Made by a program: the position numbers and the translations under genes | Part shown: piece by piece, positions 25,783 through 33,651 of the stretch | Layout of the letters: every line of letters starts with the position of its first letter | How positions within the stretch are numbered: position 1 is the first letter of the stretch | DNA from: Caballeronia sordidicola | GTDB taxonomy: Bacteria > Pseudomonadota > Gammaproteobacteria > Burkholderiales > Burkholderiaceae | Length of the DNA stretch: 46,164 bases | Direction: 5' to 3' | Assembly: GCF_000729995.1 (NCBI RefSeq) | Contig: NZ_JNFG01000209.1 | Span: 1 to 46,164, forward strand | The notes under the pieces: generated by a model | What the model was told of the DNA's origin: nothing | What the model saw: only the letters and a program-made list of their open reading frames with translations | The model's database searches: none

Positions 25783-25943
25783 CGCATTGTCTACATAGAA
25801 TGTTGCAATGACGGGCCTATGTATCTCATGCGGAGAGTGAATTCAATTCGAGCGCAGTCGAATGGCGAGCGGGAGGAGTGAGATGCTCCCATTGCCGATA
25901 AATTCGGCCCGTTGAACTATGCAGGTTCTCGAAGTTCACTGTC

Positions 25944-26936
25944 CTATAACGGGACAAATTTGTCCGCTGGAATATCCAGAAAGTTCGTCATCAGCATCGG
26001 TAGCGCATCACGCGCGCAAGCCGCACCCAGGCCGCGTAGGCGGTCGATCATCGATGTACGGTCAAGAGCGAACTTTCCAGTTACTACCTTTGGCTGGTAG
26101 CGAAAGACGCGCGGCGCTGCCTCGGAGTGCCCGGAAAGCAGATATGCGGTACCCATTGACCCGCGAGATTGCCCTTGCATAAACAGGGCTGTAGATTTGA
26201 ACAGCAGATCCTTGTATCCCGATCCTACCGGGATATCTATGAGTTCCTCCGTACATCCCAGGCTGAGCACGAAAAGGTTATCGGAATTCCAGCCTAGGAC
26301 GCCGCGTGCCTCTACTGTTGCTACACCAGCCGGATTGTTCGCCCAGATCCCGCCGTCGATCATCGGGGAGCCGCTGGGTAGGGAATGTGCACGAAAATAG
26401 GTAGGGGCGGCCGCAGTCGCCAACGCGACGTCGACTGCCCTTTCCTTCCAGTCGACTTGGAGGCGTTCATGGTGACGAGTCTTGAACACGTACAGGTCTT
26501 CCTTGTCGGCGTGATAAGCCGGGATCACAAGCCTCAGTCGACTTTCTCCAAGTGTACGCTGGCCAAATACGGCTTCGAGCGAGCTATGCAACTTCGCGGG
26601 ATCGTATTTGGGCCAGATCACCTGGCGTGCGCCACGTCGAGCTTGACTAAAACGCTGCCACAGCTTCCCACTCCAGGTGCCGGCTTCTTCAACGCGCAAT
26701 TGATCGAAGATCGACGGACCACGCTCGACATAAAAATTGACGATTTCTCGAGCGGATAACCCGAGCCCGAGGCCCAACGCAATGATGCCGCCGGTGGAGG
26801 TTCCGGCCACCAAATCGAAGTGATCGGCGATACGGCAGTGTGTTGCCTCTTCAACTGTCGCGAGAAACTCGGCCACCAGCACACCTTTGATGCCACCCCC
26901 ATCGAGGGCGAGTAAGCGCTTTTTTGTATTCGTCAT
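25944..26936 (-). CDS. capV: CBASS effector CapV, patatin-like phospholipase
   Basis: Patatin-family phospholipase of 330 aa. It has the oxyanion motif DGGGIKG at 12-18, the nucleophile Ser47 in GTSTGG, and the catalytic Asp194 in MIDGGIWANNP. In CBASS the cyclic dinucleotide made by the CD-NTase activates CapV to hydrolyse membrane phospholipids and kill the infected cell. It is last in the three-gene operon; its ATG overlaps the stop of the E2 gene (ATGA). The role is inferred from family and operon. Confidence 0.93.
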   Translation of the reverse strand: MTNTKKRLLALDGGGIKGVLVAEFLATVEEATHCRIADHFDLVAGTSTGGIIALGLGLGLSAREIVNFYVERGPSIFDQLRVEEAGTWSGKLWQRFSQARRGARQVIWPKYDPAKLHSSLEAVFGQRTLGESRLRLVIPAYHADKEDLYVFKTRHHERLQVDWKERAVDVALATAAAPTYFRAHSLPSGSPMIDGGIWANNPAGVATVEARGVLGWNSDNLFVLSLGCTEELIDIPVGSGYKDLLFKSTALFMQGQSRGSMGTAYLLSGHSEAAPRVFRYQPKVVTGKFALDRTSMIDRLRGLGAACARDALPMLMTNFLDIPADKFVPL

Positions 26937-27361
26937 AGATCCCCGGGATGCTTGCCACCCCCCTTCCAGTCATCGGTGAGAAGCCAGTCCTCAAAATAAA
27001 ATAGCCAGACTGCGATCCATGGAACGATTGTTTCCGCCAACGATTTCGAAGGGTCCCACTCGCCCGAGCCGGGAAGATAAAGACAGAGAGACAACGGGGT
27101 CGTCGCGTAATACACATGTGGCAAACGACGATCCGGTGCGAGCGACGTGAGGTTCGGGGAAATGACCGTCACGCGAGGCGGGTTTCCCAACTTGTAGCGC
27201 AGGCGCACGTGGTAATTACGCCCGAGCGGCGAGGGCCGGACAAAGCAATCCCACGCTAGCTCGCTCCGACGAACGTATCCTGTTCCCCCCTCGAGGTTGG
27301 CCGCGCGCAGTCGCATCCATTGCTGCGCGAGACCAAGTTTTGCGTTGCCGTAGTGCCGCAT
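26933..27361 (-). CDS. CBASS E2-like protein (short type II)
   Basis: A 142-aa stand-alone E2-like protein. The core HVYYATTPLSLCLYLPGSGEW places the presumed catalytic Cys93 in a hydrophobic strand. ETIVPWIAVWLFYFEDWLLTDDWKGGGKHP is the C-terminal helix seen in E2-only CBASS operons that lack the E1/JAB proteins Cap2/Cap3. In such systems the E2 links to the CD-NTase C-terminus and boosts its activity. ATG 27361 follows the cdn stop directly; an in-frame start at 27403 would overlap it. No E1 or protease gene is present. Confidence 0.85.
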   Translation of the reverse strand: MRHYGNAKLGLAQQWMRLRAANLEGGTGYVRRSELAWDCFVRPSPLGRNYHVRLRYKLGNPPRVTVISPNLTSLAPDRRLPHVYYATTPLSLCLYLPGSGEWDPSKSLAETIVPWIAVWLFYFEDWLLTDDWKGGGKHPGDL

Positions 27362-27362
27362 G

Positions 27363-28565
27363 TCAATCGCCGAAGAAGGTATTCGGGCGAACCTGCGTTG
27401 CATCTGGCCGCATGTCGGTCGTCAAGCCGAGGGTCGGCACGACCAGCAAACTGCCGTTCGAGCGCGCCGCGGTTGCGCTGGCAATCGGGCTACCGAGCGC
27501 GGCCGTCGCCTGACTTCGTGTGGCGCCGTAGGACTTGATAAAGTGTTCGGCGATTACATCTTGCCCTTCGATTTGCAGTAGCTGTGATAGGTCGTCGAGC
27601 ACGCGCTTGTGCCAGTCGTAGAAGGCTTCCGGCAACCGGGGATCGCGGTTCCACTTCTCAGCAAAGTTTTCTCCCGTGGTGGCGTCGTTGTCGATGAAAT
27701 ATTGAGTTTTCGCACTAACTTCAACGCGGCGAATCGAGTCCGGCATTCGACGAATAACGTCACACAGCAGCTCGTACATGTCGACATAGACGTGATTAGT
27801 CACGCAGTACTCGTAGGCATTCGCGGTGAGCGTCGTCACGATGACCGAGATCGGCATCCATTCCCGGACGTCCCTGCCGGAAAAAACCTGATCACGATGA
27901 CGTTTGAGCAGTTGCACAAGACGTTTGAGTGGCGGCTTGGTCAATTCCTGTTCGGGAAAGCTGTCGACGGAATCGGCCGTGATTTTTGCGCGCTTTTCGA
28001 GGGCATAAAAGCGAGGACGCAGTGCCGCCCGTCGTTCGAAGTTGTTCTTGTAACCCTGAGGGTTCGTTGGTTTCCAGTCGCGCAGACTTTTGTCTGGAAC
28101 AAATTCGCCACCGTACATGCACATATCGTTCGAGATAGCCGGCGTGATGTCCAGGTGGAATTCGTTGGCATAGTTGATGCGCCAGCAGCGTTGCTTTTCT
28201 TCGAGCATACCCTCGTAGTGACCGTGCTCCTTCAACCGGTCACCAACCAGCGCCTTGACTCCCGCAGGCGAGGACGTCGCACCGATAGTGGGCAGGAAGC
28301 AGACGAGATCGACATCGAATTCGGCCCGGTTCAACGGTTTGACGGTCGTTCCAAGAGCGATTGAGCCTTGCGGGTATACAGTCGCCACGGTGAGAAACTT
28401 GTTTTCCGACCCCGCAAGCCATCCGCCGACGGACTCGTAACGCTCGCGCGCCTCATCGTACCGGGATGGCGGCAGCTCCAACTCCTGGCATAGACGGTCA
28501 AGTGCCCGGACTAGAGCGGAGCGCTTGTGCGACGCAAATTCGTGTATCTGACGATCGTTATTCAT
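27363..28565 (-). CDS. CBASS CD-NTase (cGAS/DncV-like nucleotidyltransferase)
   Basis: Nucleotide second-messenger synthase of 400 aa. The active site has the GS motif (YPQGSIALGT, Gly67-Ser68), the metal pair Asp84/Asp86 in EFDVDLVC, and the third Asp139 in HLDITPAI. It would make a cyclic oligonucleotide on phage infection. The C-terminal tail ending TFFGD is the likely site of E2-mediated conjugation. First gene of cdn-E2-capV. The product nucleotide and clade cannot be read from the sequence by eye. Confidence 0.93.
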   Translation of the reverse strand: MNNDRQIHEFASHKRSALVRALDRLCQELELPPSRYDEARERYESVGGWLAGSENKFLTVATVYPQGSIALGTTVKPLNRAEFDVDLVCFLPTIGATSSPAGVKALVGDRLKEHGHYEGMLEEKQRCWRINYANEFHLDITPAISNDMCMYGGEFVPDKSLRDWKPTNPQGYKNNFERRAALRPRFYALEKRAKITADSVDSFPEQELTKPPLKRLVQLLKRHRDQVFSGRDVREWMPISVIVTTLTANAYEYCVTNHVYVDMYELLCDVIRRMPDSIRRVEVSAKTQYFIDNDATTGENFAEKWNRDPRLPEAFYDWHKRVLDDLSQLLQIEGQDVIAEHFIKSYGATRSQATAALGSPIASATAARSNGSLLVVPTLGLTTDMRPDATQVRPNTFFGD

Positions 28566-28605
28566 GTTCCGCCCTTTGCCTGGGGATGTTCGCGTGCTAA
28601 ACTAG

Positions 28606-28625
28606 ACTTGTCGATTTCGACAAGT
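28606..28625. promoter_or_regulatory. CapH operator 1 (candidate)
   Basis: ACTTGTCGA-TT-TCGACAAGT is a perfect 9-bp inverted repeat in the gap between the divergent cdn and capH genes, 41 bp from the cdn start. Confidence 0.75.
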
Positions 28626-28643
28626 TCAAGCCAGTGTAGCCGA

Positions 28644-28674
28644 ACTTGTCGAGTGTGGCAAGTCTATGTATACT
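28644..28674 (+). promoter_or_regulatory. CapH operator 2 and capH promoter (candidate)
   Basis: ACTTGTCGA (28644-28652) with the degraded partner GTGGCAAGT (28655-28663) repeats operator 1 at a 38-bp centre spacing. TTGTCG (28647) and TATACT (28669-28674), 16 bases apart, look like -35 and -10 elements, so a bound repressor would block capH. Confidence 0.6.
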
Positions 28675-28686
28675 TTATCGACAAAA

Positions 28687-29037
28687 ATGGAAAATTCCGC
28701 ACGAAACATATTTGCTGAGCGCCTGAAGTACGCGCGCGAAACGCTTCGGCAGCTCACGCAGAGCGAGCTCGCATCGCGAGCGGGTCTGCCATCAACCTCG
28801 ATTTCTCACTTTGAGAATCCAGCGGGCACCCGCAAACCGTCTTTCGATAATCTCCGACGGCTGGCCAACGCGCTTGATGTAACCACCGACTATCTGCTGG
28901 GCAGGACGGACAGCCCGGTTGGGGCGAGCATGAATGAGGCTCTGTATCGGAATGTGCAGATGCTGAACGACGCAGACAAGGAGTTCGCTAATCAGATGAT
29001 CAGGCAACTTGCGGAGCGACGAAAAAAGGAGGAATGA
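28687..29037 (+). CDS. capH: CBASS-associated HTH repressor CapH
   Basis: A 116-aa XRE protein. The helix-turn-helix spans about 10-65 (RLKYARETLRQLTQSELASRAGLPSTSISHFENPAGTRKPSFDNLRRLANALDVTTDYLLG), followed by a helical C-terminal dimerisation tail. It is divergent from CBASS and overlaps an ImmA/IrrE protease gene, the arrangement of CapH/CapP, in which CapP cleaves CapH after DNA damage to derepress CBASS. ATG 28687 lies only some 6-8 bases from the predicted transcript start, so the mRNA may be nearly leaderless; ATG 28666 is the alternative. Confidence 0.87.
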   Translation: MENSARNIFAERLKYARETLRQLTQSELASRAGLPSTSISHFENPAGTRKPSFDNLRRLANALDVTTDYLLGRTDSPVGASMNEALYRNVQMLNDADKEFANQMIRQLAERRKKEE

Positions 29038-29900
29038 TGAGCGATACGTCATTGCGCGATGCCGAACAGCTCGCAGAGCAGGTCGTTCGCGATTGCGGAC
29101 TCACACTACCAGTGGACGTTTTGGGCCTGGCTCAAAGCAACGGTATTTTGGTCAGTGCCAAGCCTGCTGCGGCGATGGGCGTGTCCGGCATGCTGTTGCG
29201 CAGTGGTGACGATTTCGCGATCGGATATGCGACCCATGTCCGCAATGAAGGTTTTCAACGGTTCAGCATCGCGCACGAACTCGGGCACTTCTATCTTCCG
29301 GGCCACCCGGAGCATATTTTCAGTGCGGGAGCCGTCCATGAGTCCCGTGCGGGCTTTGCATCCGGCGATCCCATAGAGTTGCAGGCTGATCATTTCGCTG
29401 CTGGGTTGCTGATGCCATCAGCGCTCTTCACGAAAGAGGCTGCAAAGTATTCCGATGGGTTCACGGCGATAGAGCATCTGGCCGAAATCTGCAAGACATC
29501 ACTCACGGCCTCCGCGATTCGCTACTCGGAAATTACCGATGCGGCGTTGGCTATTGTTGTCAGTTCGAGGTCGTCAGTTGAGTATTGCTTTCTCTCGCCA
29601 GCGATGCGTCGGATGAAGGGACTCAATTTTCTCAAAAAAGGTTCTGTATTGCCACGGGAATCGCTAACGCGGACCTTTAACCAAACGTCGGAGAACATTT
29701 CGCTAGGACGTCGTGTGGATGATTCAACAGACCTTCAGCTCTGGTTTCGCTGTGACGACGAAATTGATGCCTCAGAGGAAGTAATTGGCCTAGGCGATTA
29801 CGGCAAGACGCTCACGGTTATTACAGCGGATGCCGATGACGGAGACGGTGCGGACGAGGGTGATAAACCATGGGGGCAGCCACAGTTCCGCTACCGCTAG
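29037..29900 (+). CDS. capP: CBASS-associated metallopeptidase CapP (ImmA/IrrE family)
   Basis: Zinc metallopeptidase of 287 aa from ATG 29037 (an adjacent ATG at 29034 gives one more Met). The zinc motif is HELGH in RFSIAHELGHFYLPG at about 80-84, and the third ligand Glu at about 114 sits in IELQADHFAAGLLMP. The C-terminal half has a GAF/unknown fold. AGGAGG precedes it and it overlaps capH, so it is coupled. By analogy with known CapP it cleaves CapH when triggered by DNA damage. Confidence 0.88.
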   Translation: MSDTSLRDAEQLAEQVVRDCGLTLPVDVLGLAQSNGILVSAKPAAAMGVSGMLLRSGDDFAIGYATHVRNEGFQRFSIAHELGHFYLPGHPEHIFSAGAVHESRAGFASGDPIELQADHFAAGLLMPSALFTKEAAKYSDGFTAIEHLAEICKTSLTASAIRYSEITDAALAIVVSSRSSVEYCFLSPAMRRMKGLNFLKKGSVLPRESLTRTFNQTSENISLGRRVDDSTDLQLWFRCDDEIDASEEVIGLGDYGKTLTVITADADDGDGADEGDKPWGQPQFRYR

Positions 29901-30070
29901 ACTGAATGCCACTTGAACGGCAACGTGAGGCGCAATGAGCGTTTCGAATTGGAAAACACATGCAGATCTTTCTCTGCGGCTATCCATGATCGATGAATCA
30001 CATGGTTATCGTTTGCGACAAGTCCCCAGGAGGGTAGTTGCTTTCTAGTGTTGGACAATAGTGATCGCTC

Positions 30071-30928
30071 TCACCAGTCCTTCTCATACTTTGTCGATGG
30101 AATGTGGGGTGCATCCTTCAGCAGTTGACTTAGAATTCTTCGAGCTTGATTGTAAGTTCGTTGAGCACCCACGTCGTGAGTAAGAAGGCCGTCGAAGTAA
30201 AGAGCTATGGTGCAATATGTGGAATCGATCAGATCGCTCCTGTGAGATCTGCTGCCGATGTCTTTGGGATTCCCTTTAGCGCTGCGGTGGACAGCTCTGA
30301 TGGAGAAACACAAGGGAAACGCGAAATTCATGGAAAGCAGCAGATCCTGTAGCGTTTCCGGGCAGGCTGTGGGATGAGCGAGCTCTAACATCGTGTCTGA
30401 TAGCTCTATGATGTTTTTGAGGAAAGTGTGCTTGAACTCGGACGTCCACTCATTCTCTTTTCGAAGCATCTTGACGTCGCTTTCTCTAAAGGTCTTTAGC
30501 CATCCGCTTAGCACGTCCTTCATCGCATCTCCCGCAGGGGATAGGTTCTCGAGGTACAAGCTGGCCTCATACATTCTTTCTTGAATGGCCAACTGAATCC
30601 GTAGATCTACATGCATACGGCCGATCTGCCTGCTAAGCCGAGTGAAGTCCTTGGTTGATGAGGCGTCAATTAGGTTCTTTGGTTTATGTAGGTGTTTGGG
30701 CTCCAACTGGCACAGAGGATTTATCGGCTTGGCAACCAGCACTTGGTCGGGGTGGTTACGCAGTATGTCGAAATTTTCTGCAACGCCATGAGTATCCCGC
30801 GCATTGAGAGCCTCCACCGCAAAGTATTCGGTCAATACCACGAAGTGCTGCTTGCTTTGTTTCAGCCAGTTAGCCAGCCTTGGATCCTTGGCATAACTTA
30901 TGTCGAGAACTTTTCTGCAAACTGCCAT
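30071..30928 (-). CDS. Unknown protein with PIN-nuclease-like acidic motifs
   Basis: A 285-aa soluble protein from ATG 30928. The N-terminus VCRKVLDISYAKDPRLANWL has an Asp at 9 after a strand, followed by VVLTEYFAVEAL with Glu34/Glu39. The C-terminus SDLIDSTYCTIALYFDGLLTHDVGAQRTYNQA has Asp232/235, Asp246 and Asp252 in the 'DG-L-T-x-D' context of PIN-fold nucleases. The middle 100-220 is helical and unusual. No partner gene overlaps it; it stands between CBASS regulators and an integrase remnant. A toxic or defence RNase role is a guess. Confidence 0.6.
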   Translation of the reverse strand: MAVCRKVLDISYAKDPRLANWLKQSKQHFVVLTEYFAVEALNARDTHGVAENFDILRNHPDQVLVAKPINPLCQLEPKHLHKPKNLIDASSTKDFTRLSRQIGRMHVDLRIQLAIQERMYEASLYLENLSPAGDAMKDVLSGWLKTFRESDVKMLRKENEWTSEFKHTFLKNIIELSDTMLELAHPTACPETLQDLLLSMNFAFPLCFSIRAVHRSAKGNPKDIGSRSHRSDLIDSTYCTIALYFDGLLTHDVGAQRTYNQARRILSQLLKDAPHIPSTKYEKDW

Positions 30929-31051
30929 TGGATGTCCGAGTATTTTTGAGGGAAAACATTCCCCGCTGGGGAAAACCCCTGCAGCCCTGTACAAGCTCGC
31001 CGAGCGTGGCGGCATTTATGTCACGGTATCCCCGGCGGCCTCACTGCAAGC

Positions 31052-31350
31052 CTAGGTCCGTATCTGAACTTGCAGAGGGACATCGCAGTATTGTGCCCAA
31101 TCGTTCATAAGACGCATGCGCTTCGCAATCAAGGTGCCACGTGCGTACGCGGCTCGAGTTGGTGTGAAAGCGCGGCTTCGATGACTTCGCGGGCGTGGTG
31201 AGTTGTTTCGCCTACCCAGTCGCGGAATGTTGAGCGGAAGCCATGTACGGACGCCTTCTCCGGGTCGATTTTCATGCGATCGAGCACGGAACTCATCGCG
31301 GCATTGGAGAGCGGTTGGTCGATCTTGCCGCCTGGAAAGACGTGCTGACG
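31052..31350 (-). pseudogene. Tyrosine integrase C-terminal remnant
   Basis: The minus strand reads VFPGGKIDQPLSNAAMSSVLDRMKIDPEKASVHGFRSTFRDWVGETTHHAREVIEAALSHQLE, the catalytic C-terminal region of a P4-type integrase with HGFRSTFRDW. The frame then shifts and continues as AAYARGTLIAKRMRLMNDWAQYC to a stop at 31052. The N-terminal two thirds are missing. It marks an earlier mobile island. Confidence 0.85.
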
Positions 31351-31375
31351 TCTCCGTCTCCGCCAGTCGATGGTT

Positions 31376-31411
31376 AAAAACCCCGTAGAATCAACGTTCT
31401 ACGGGGTTTTT
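31376..31411. terminator. Strong rho-independent terminator
   Basis: AAAAACCCCGTAGAA (31376-31390) pairs perfectly with TTCTACGGGGTTTTT (31397-31411) around TCAACG. T-rich sequence (TGTTTTTTG) follows. It lies beside the integrase remnant and can work both ways. Confidence 0.85.
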
Positions 31412-32265
31412 GTTTTTTGCGACCTACAAATCAACCATCAAAATTGTGTCGGATTTTACAAGCCGTTAGCGGTACATTCCGGAATACGTACCGAGTGATG
31501 CGGGTCACCGGACCCGCAGAAGAGAGATCTTTTTTAAGCCCTTCGCACGCTAACAGAAGTTTCTGCTGACGGGCTGCGATTCGCGGCCTACCTCGCCTTT
31601 GTGTTGCCATGCGCTAATTACGATTGTCGCTACACGCCGACTGGACAAGACGATTGTCGCCGCACACAAACTTGACAACAGCGGTGAGATCCCGACCAGT
31701 ATCTGGGTGCATATCATCCACCCCTTGAACTGCTCTGGCACTTGCCAGGAAGACGGCACGCAACCGACGGTCTAGCGCAACAGATGGCTGGCTAACGGCA
31801 ATGCCGCTCGATTGCTCGACATCCGACGAACGCGATATGTTGAGCCGAGCGTCTGCTATGGACCGAGCAAGGCCAACTAGCAATAGGCAGGGGCGACCAA
31901 GAGCGATGTTCGCTATCTGCGTTTGAAGCGCGAAAGAGTCCGATCATCGCACCACAAAAGCAGCAGGAGGGTCAAGCCATACGCACGCCAATCTTTTCGG
32001 CGATCCTCTGTCACTGCTTGGTGTCGACAATCGGCCCAGGATATTTTTCACCGGTTGCGAATTCGAAGTCGCGTGACCTATGACTTTTGTGTGACGATGC
32101 GCAGGCGGAAGGCTACGGGTCCAGTGAGTTCTGATTCAGAAGCTACATGGCGCGTGCCCTAAGGTGCGTACTCGACAGTCCAACAACAAGTATTCTAAGG
32201 ACGGCATTGGGCTCACACGACGAGGTCACGCCGGCCATGCGTAATCATAAGGCAAGGGGGGACAT
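31412..32265. other. Non-coding or decayed stretch before SIR2-HerA
   Basis: About 850 bp without a supported gene. A hairpin TGCGGGTC-ACCG-GACCCGCA (31499-31518) is followed by a T-run after 11 bases. Further on, CGATTGTCGC repeats near 31620 and 31650. Small open frames are present but none has recognisable content. Confidence 0.5.
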
Positions 32266-33651
32266 ATGGCAGGCGAGGAGGGATCCGTTCGAGAATTCTC
32301 GTTCCTTAAAGGGGCGGAGAATATCGTTGCGTCCAAAGACGGGAGTGCATTTCAGTGGAACGTCGCAGCAACGAGGGTGCGAGAGAACCTTCACGATGCC
32401 TTGAATGCAAAAAATCTAGCTTTTCTTTTTGGCTCAGGCTGCTCCTCGGTTGTTGACGGAGGTACGCAGAAGGGGATCCCGACTATGGGGCCACTCGCTG
32501 GTGAATTTTTAAATGTGCCTTCAAGGTCCGGCGATGCGGCGGTGGCGAACGCGGTTACCGCCGCCGATATGATCCCGCCTCTGTCTACTTCTACCAGCCC
32601 TAAGGGTGATTTTGAGCGCCCCAGCGAGGAAGAGCGCAGAGTTCTGCTTCAAACGCTCGGTTTTGACTTGGCCAGTGCGGAATTCGCTAACAACTTAGAG
32701 CGCCTGATGGAGGCGCTCTATAGTTTTCAATTCGTCCTCCGGCGAAGCTCGAGCGAAGCCCTAAAGCCTGCAGCGCAGGTTGTCGATTCGCTAATCAAGA
32801 AGGTGACCAAATTTGTCACCGTCCGATGCTCTAGTGGTGCGTTTTCCCAAGGGGACGACACGCTAGTTCGTCTCTACCAATCGTTTTATCGAAAGTTGAG
32901 CTATCGAGATCGCACTTTGCCCAGGCCATGGGTATTCACGACGAACTATGATTTGTTCAGCGAGACAGCGATGGATCGCTTAGGAATGCCTTATTGCAAT
33001 GGGTTTTCCGGTACCGTCGAGCGGCGATTCAATCCCACCACTTACCGCTACGCGCTGGCGGAGCAGTTGGATCTTACGAACCGTAAATGGGCTGCTGTCG
33101 ACAGCTTTATCTACCTCTGCAAGCTCCATGGATCTATCAACTGGGTGGAGGAGGGCGGAAGCCTATTTCCCATTCGAGAAGTGACTGTGGACCAAGCTCA
33201 AGATGCCGATCGCGTCATGATCTACCCAACCCCAATGAAGCAAAATGCCAGCTTCGGATCGCCTTACTCTGACTTATTTCGAGAGTTCCAGGCGCGAGTG
33301 GTCAAGGAACAAACGGTCCTATTCGTCGTGGGTTATAGCTTCGGTGATGAGCATGTCAATAACATAATTTTCCAAGCGCTCACGATCCCAAGTTTTCGGC
33401 TCGTGGCATTGCTCTCCCCGGATACGCCCGGGATTCCCAAGAAGCTCCGTGATCTGAATGATCCGCGCATTTGGTTTATAGGTGGTGACGGTCCTGAAGA
33501 CCATACTCGCGCGCATTATTTCGATATATTCGTCGAGAGATTCATGCCGGAAGCGCCTGGAGACAAGGTCGATACCGCCGTCGAACGCGTGCTTCGCGAG
33601 TTAATTGCTCGTGGCAACGAACCGGACGGCGACGAGGAGCATCTGTCATGA
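32266..33651 (+). CDS. SIR2-domain defence protein of a SIR2-HerA pair
   Basis: A 461-aa SIR2-fold protein. NAD-binding motifs are visible: FLFGSGCSS (Gly56-Ser-Gly58), VFTTNYDLF with Asn227/Asp229, KLHGSINW with the catalytic His288, and FVVGYSFGDEHV near the end. Defence SIR2 proteins degrade NAD+ on phage sensing. A GGGGGGA ribosome site precedes ATG 32266. The stop overlaps the HerA gene start (ATGA), so the two form a coupled operon. NADase activity is inferred from the family. Confidence 0.92.
   Translation: MAGEEGSVREFSFLKGAENIVASKDGSAFQWNVAATRVRENLHDALNAKNLAFLFGSGCSSVVDGGTQKGIPTMGPLAGEFLNVPSRSGDAAVANAVTAADMIPPLSTSTSPKGDFERPSEEERRVLLQTLGFDLASAEFANNLERLMEALYSFQFVLRRSSSEALKPAAQVVDSLIKKVTKFVTVRCSSGAFSQGDDTLVRLYQSFYRKLSYRDRTLPRPWVFTTNYDLFSETAMDRLGMPYCNGFSGTVERRFNPTTYRYALAEQLDLTNRKWAAVDSFIYLCKLHGSINWVEEGGSLFPIREVTVDQAQDADRVMIYPTPMKQNASFGSPYSDLFREFQARVVKEQTVLFVVGYSFGDEHVNNIIFQALTIPSFRLVALLSPDTPGIPKKLRDLNDPRIWFIGGDGPEDHTRAHYFDIFVERFMPEAPGDKVDTAVERVLRELIARGNEPDGDEEHLS

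Noticed and set aside
31614..31883. 89-aa minus-strand frame before SIR2-HerA
   Set aside because: No ribosome site, no known motif, and it lies in a stretch of decayed DNA; not enough support for a gene.
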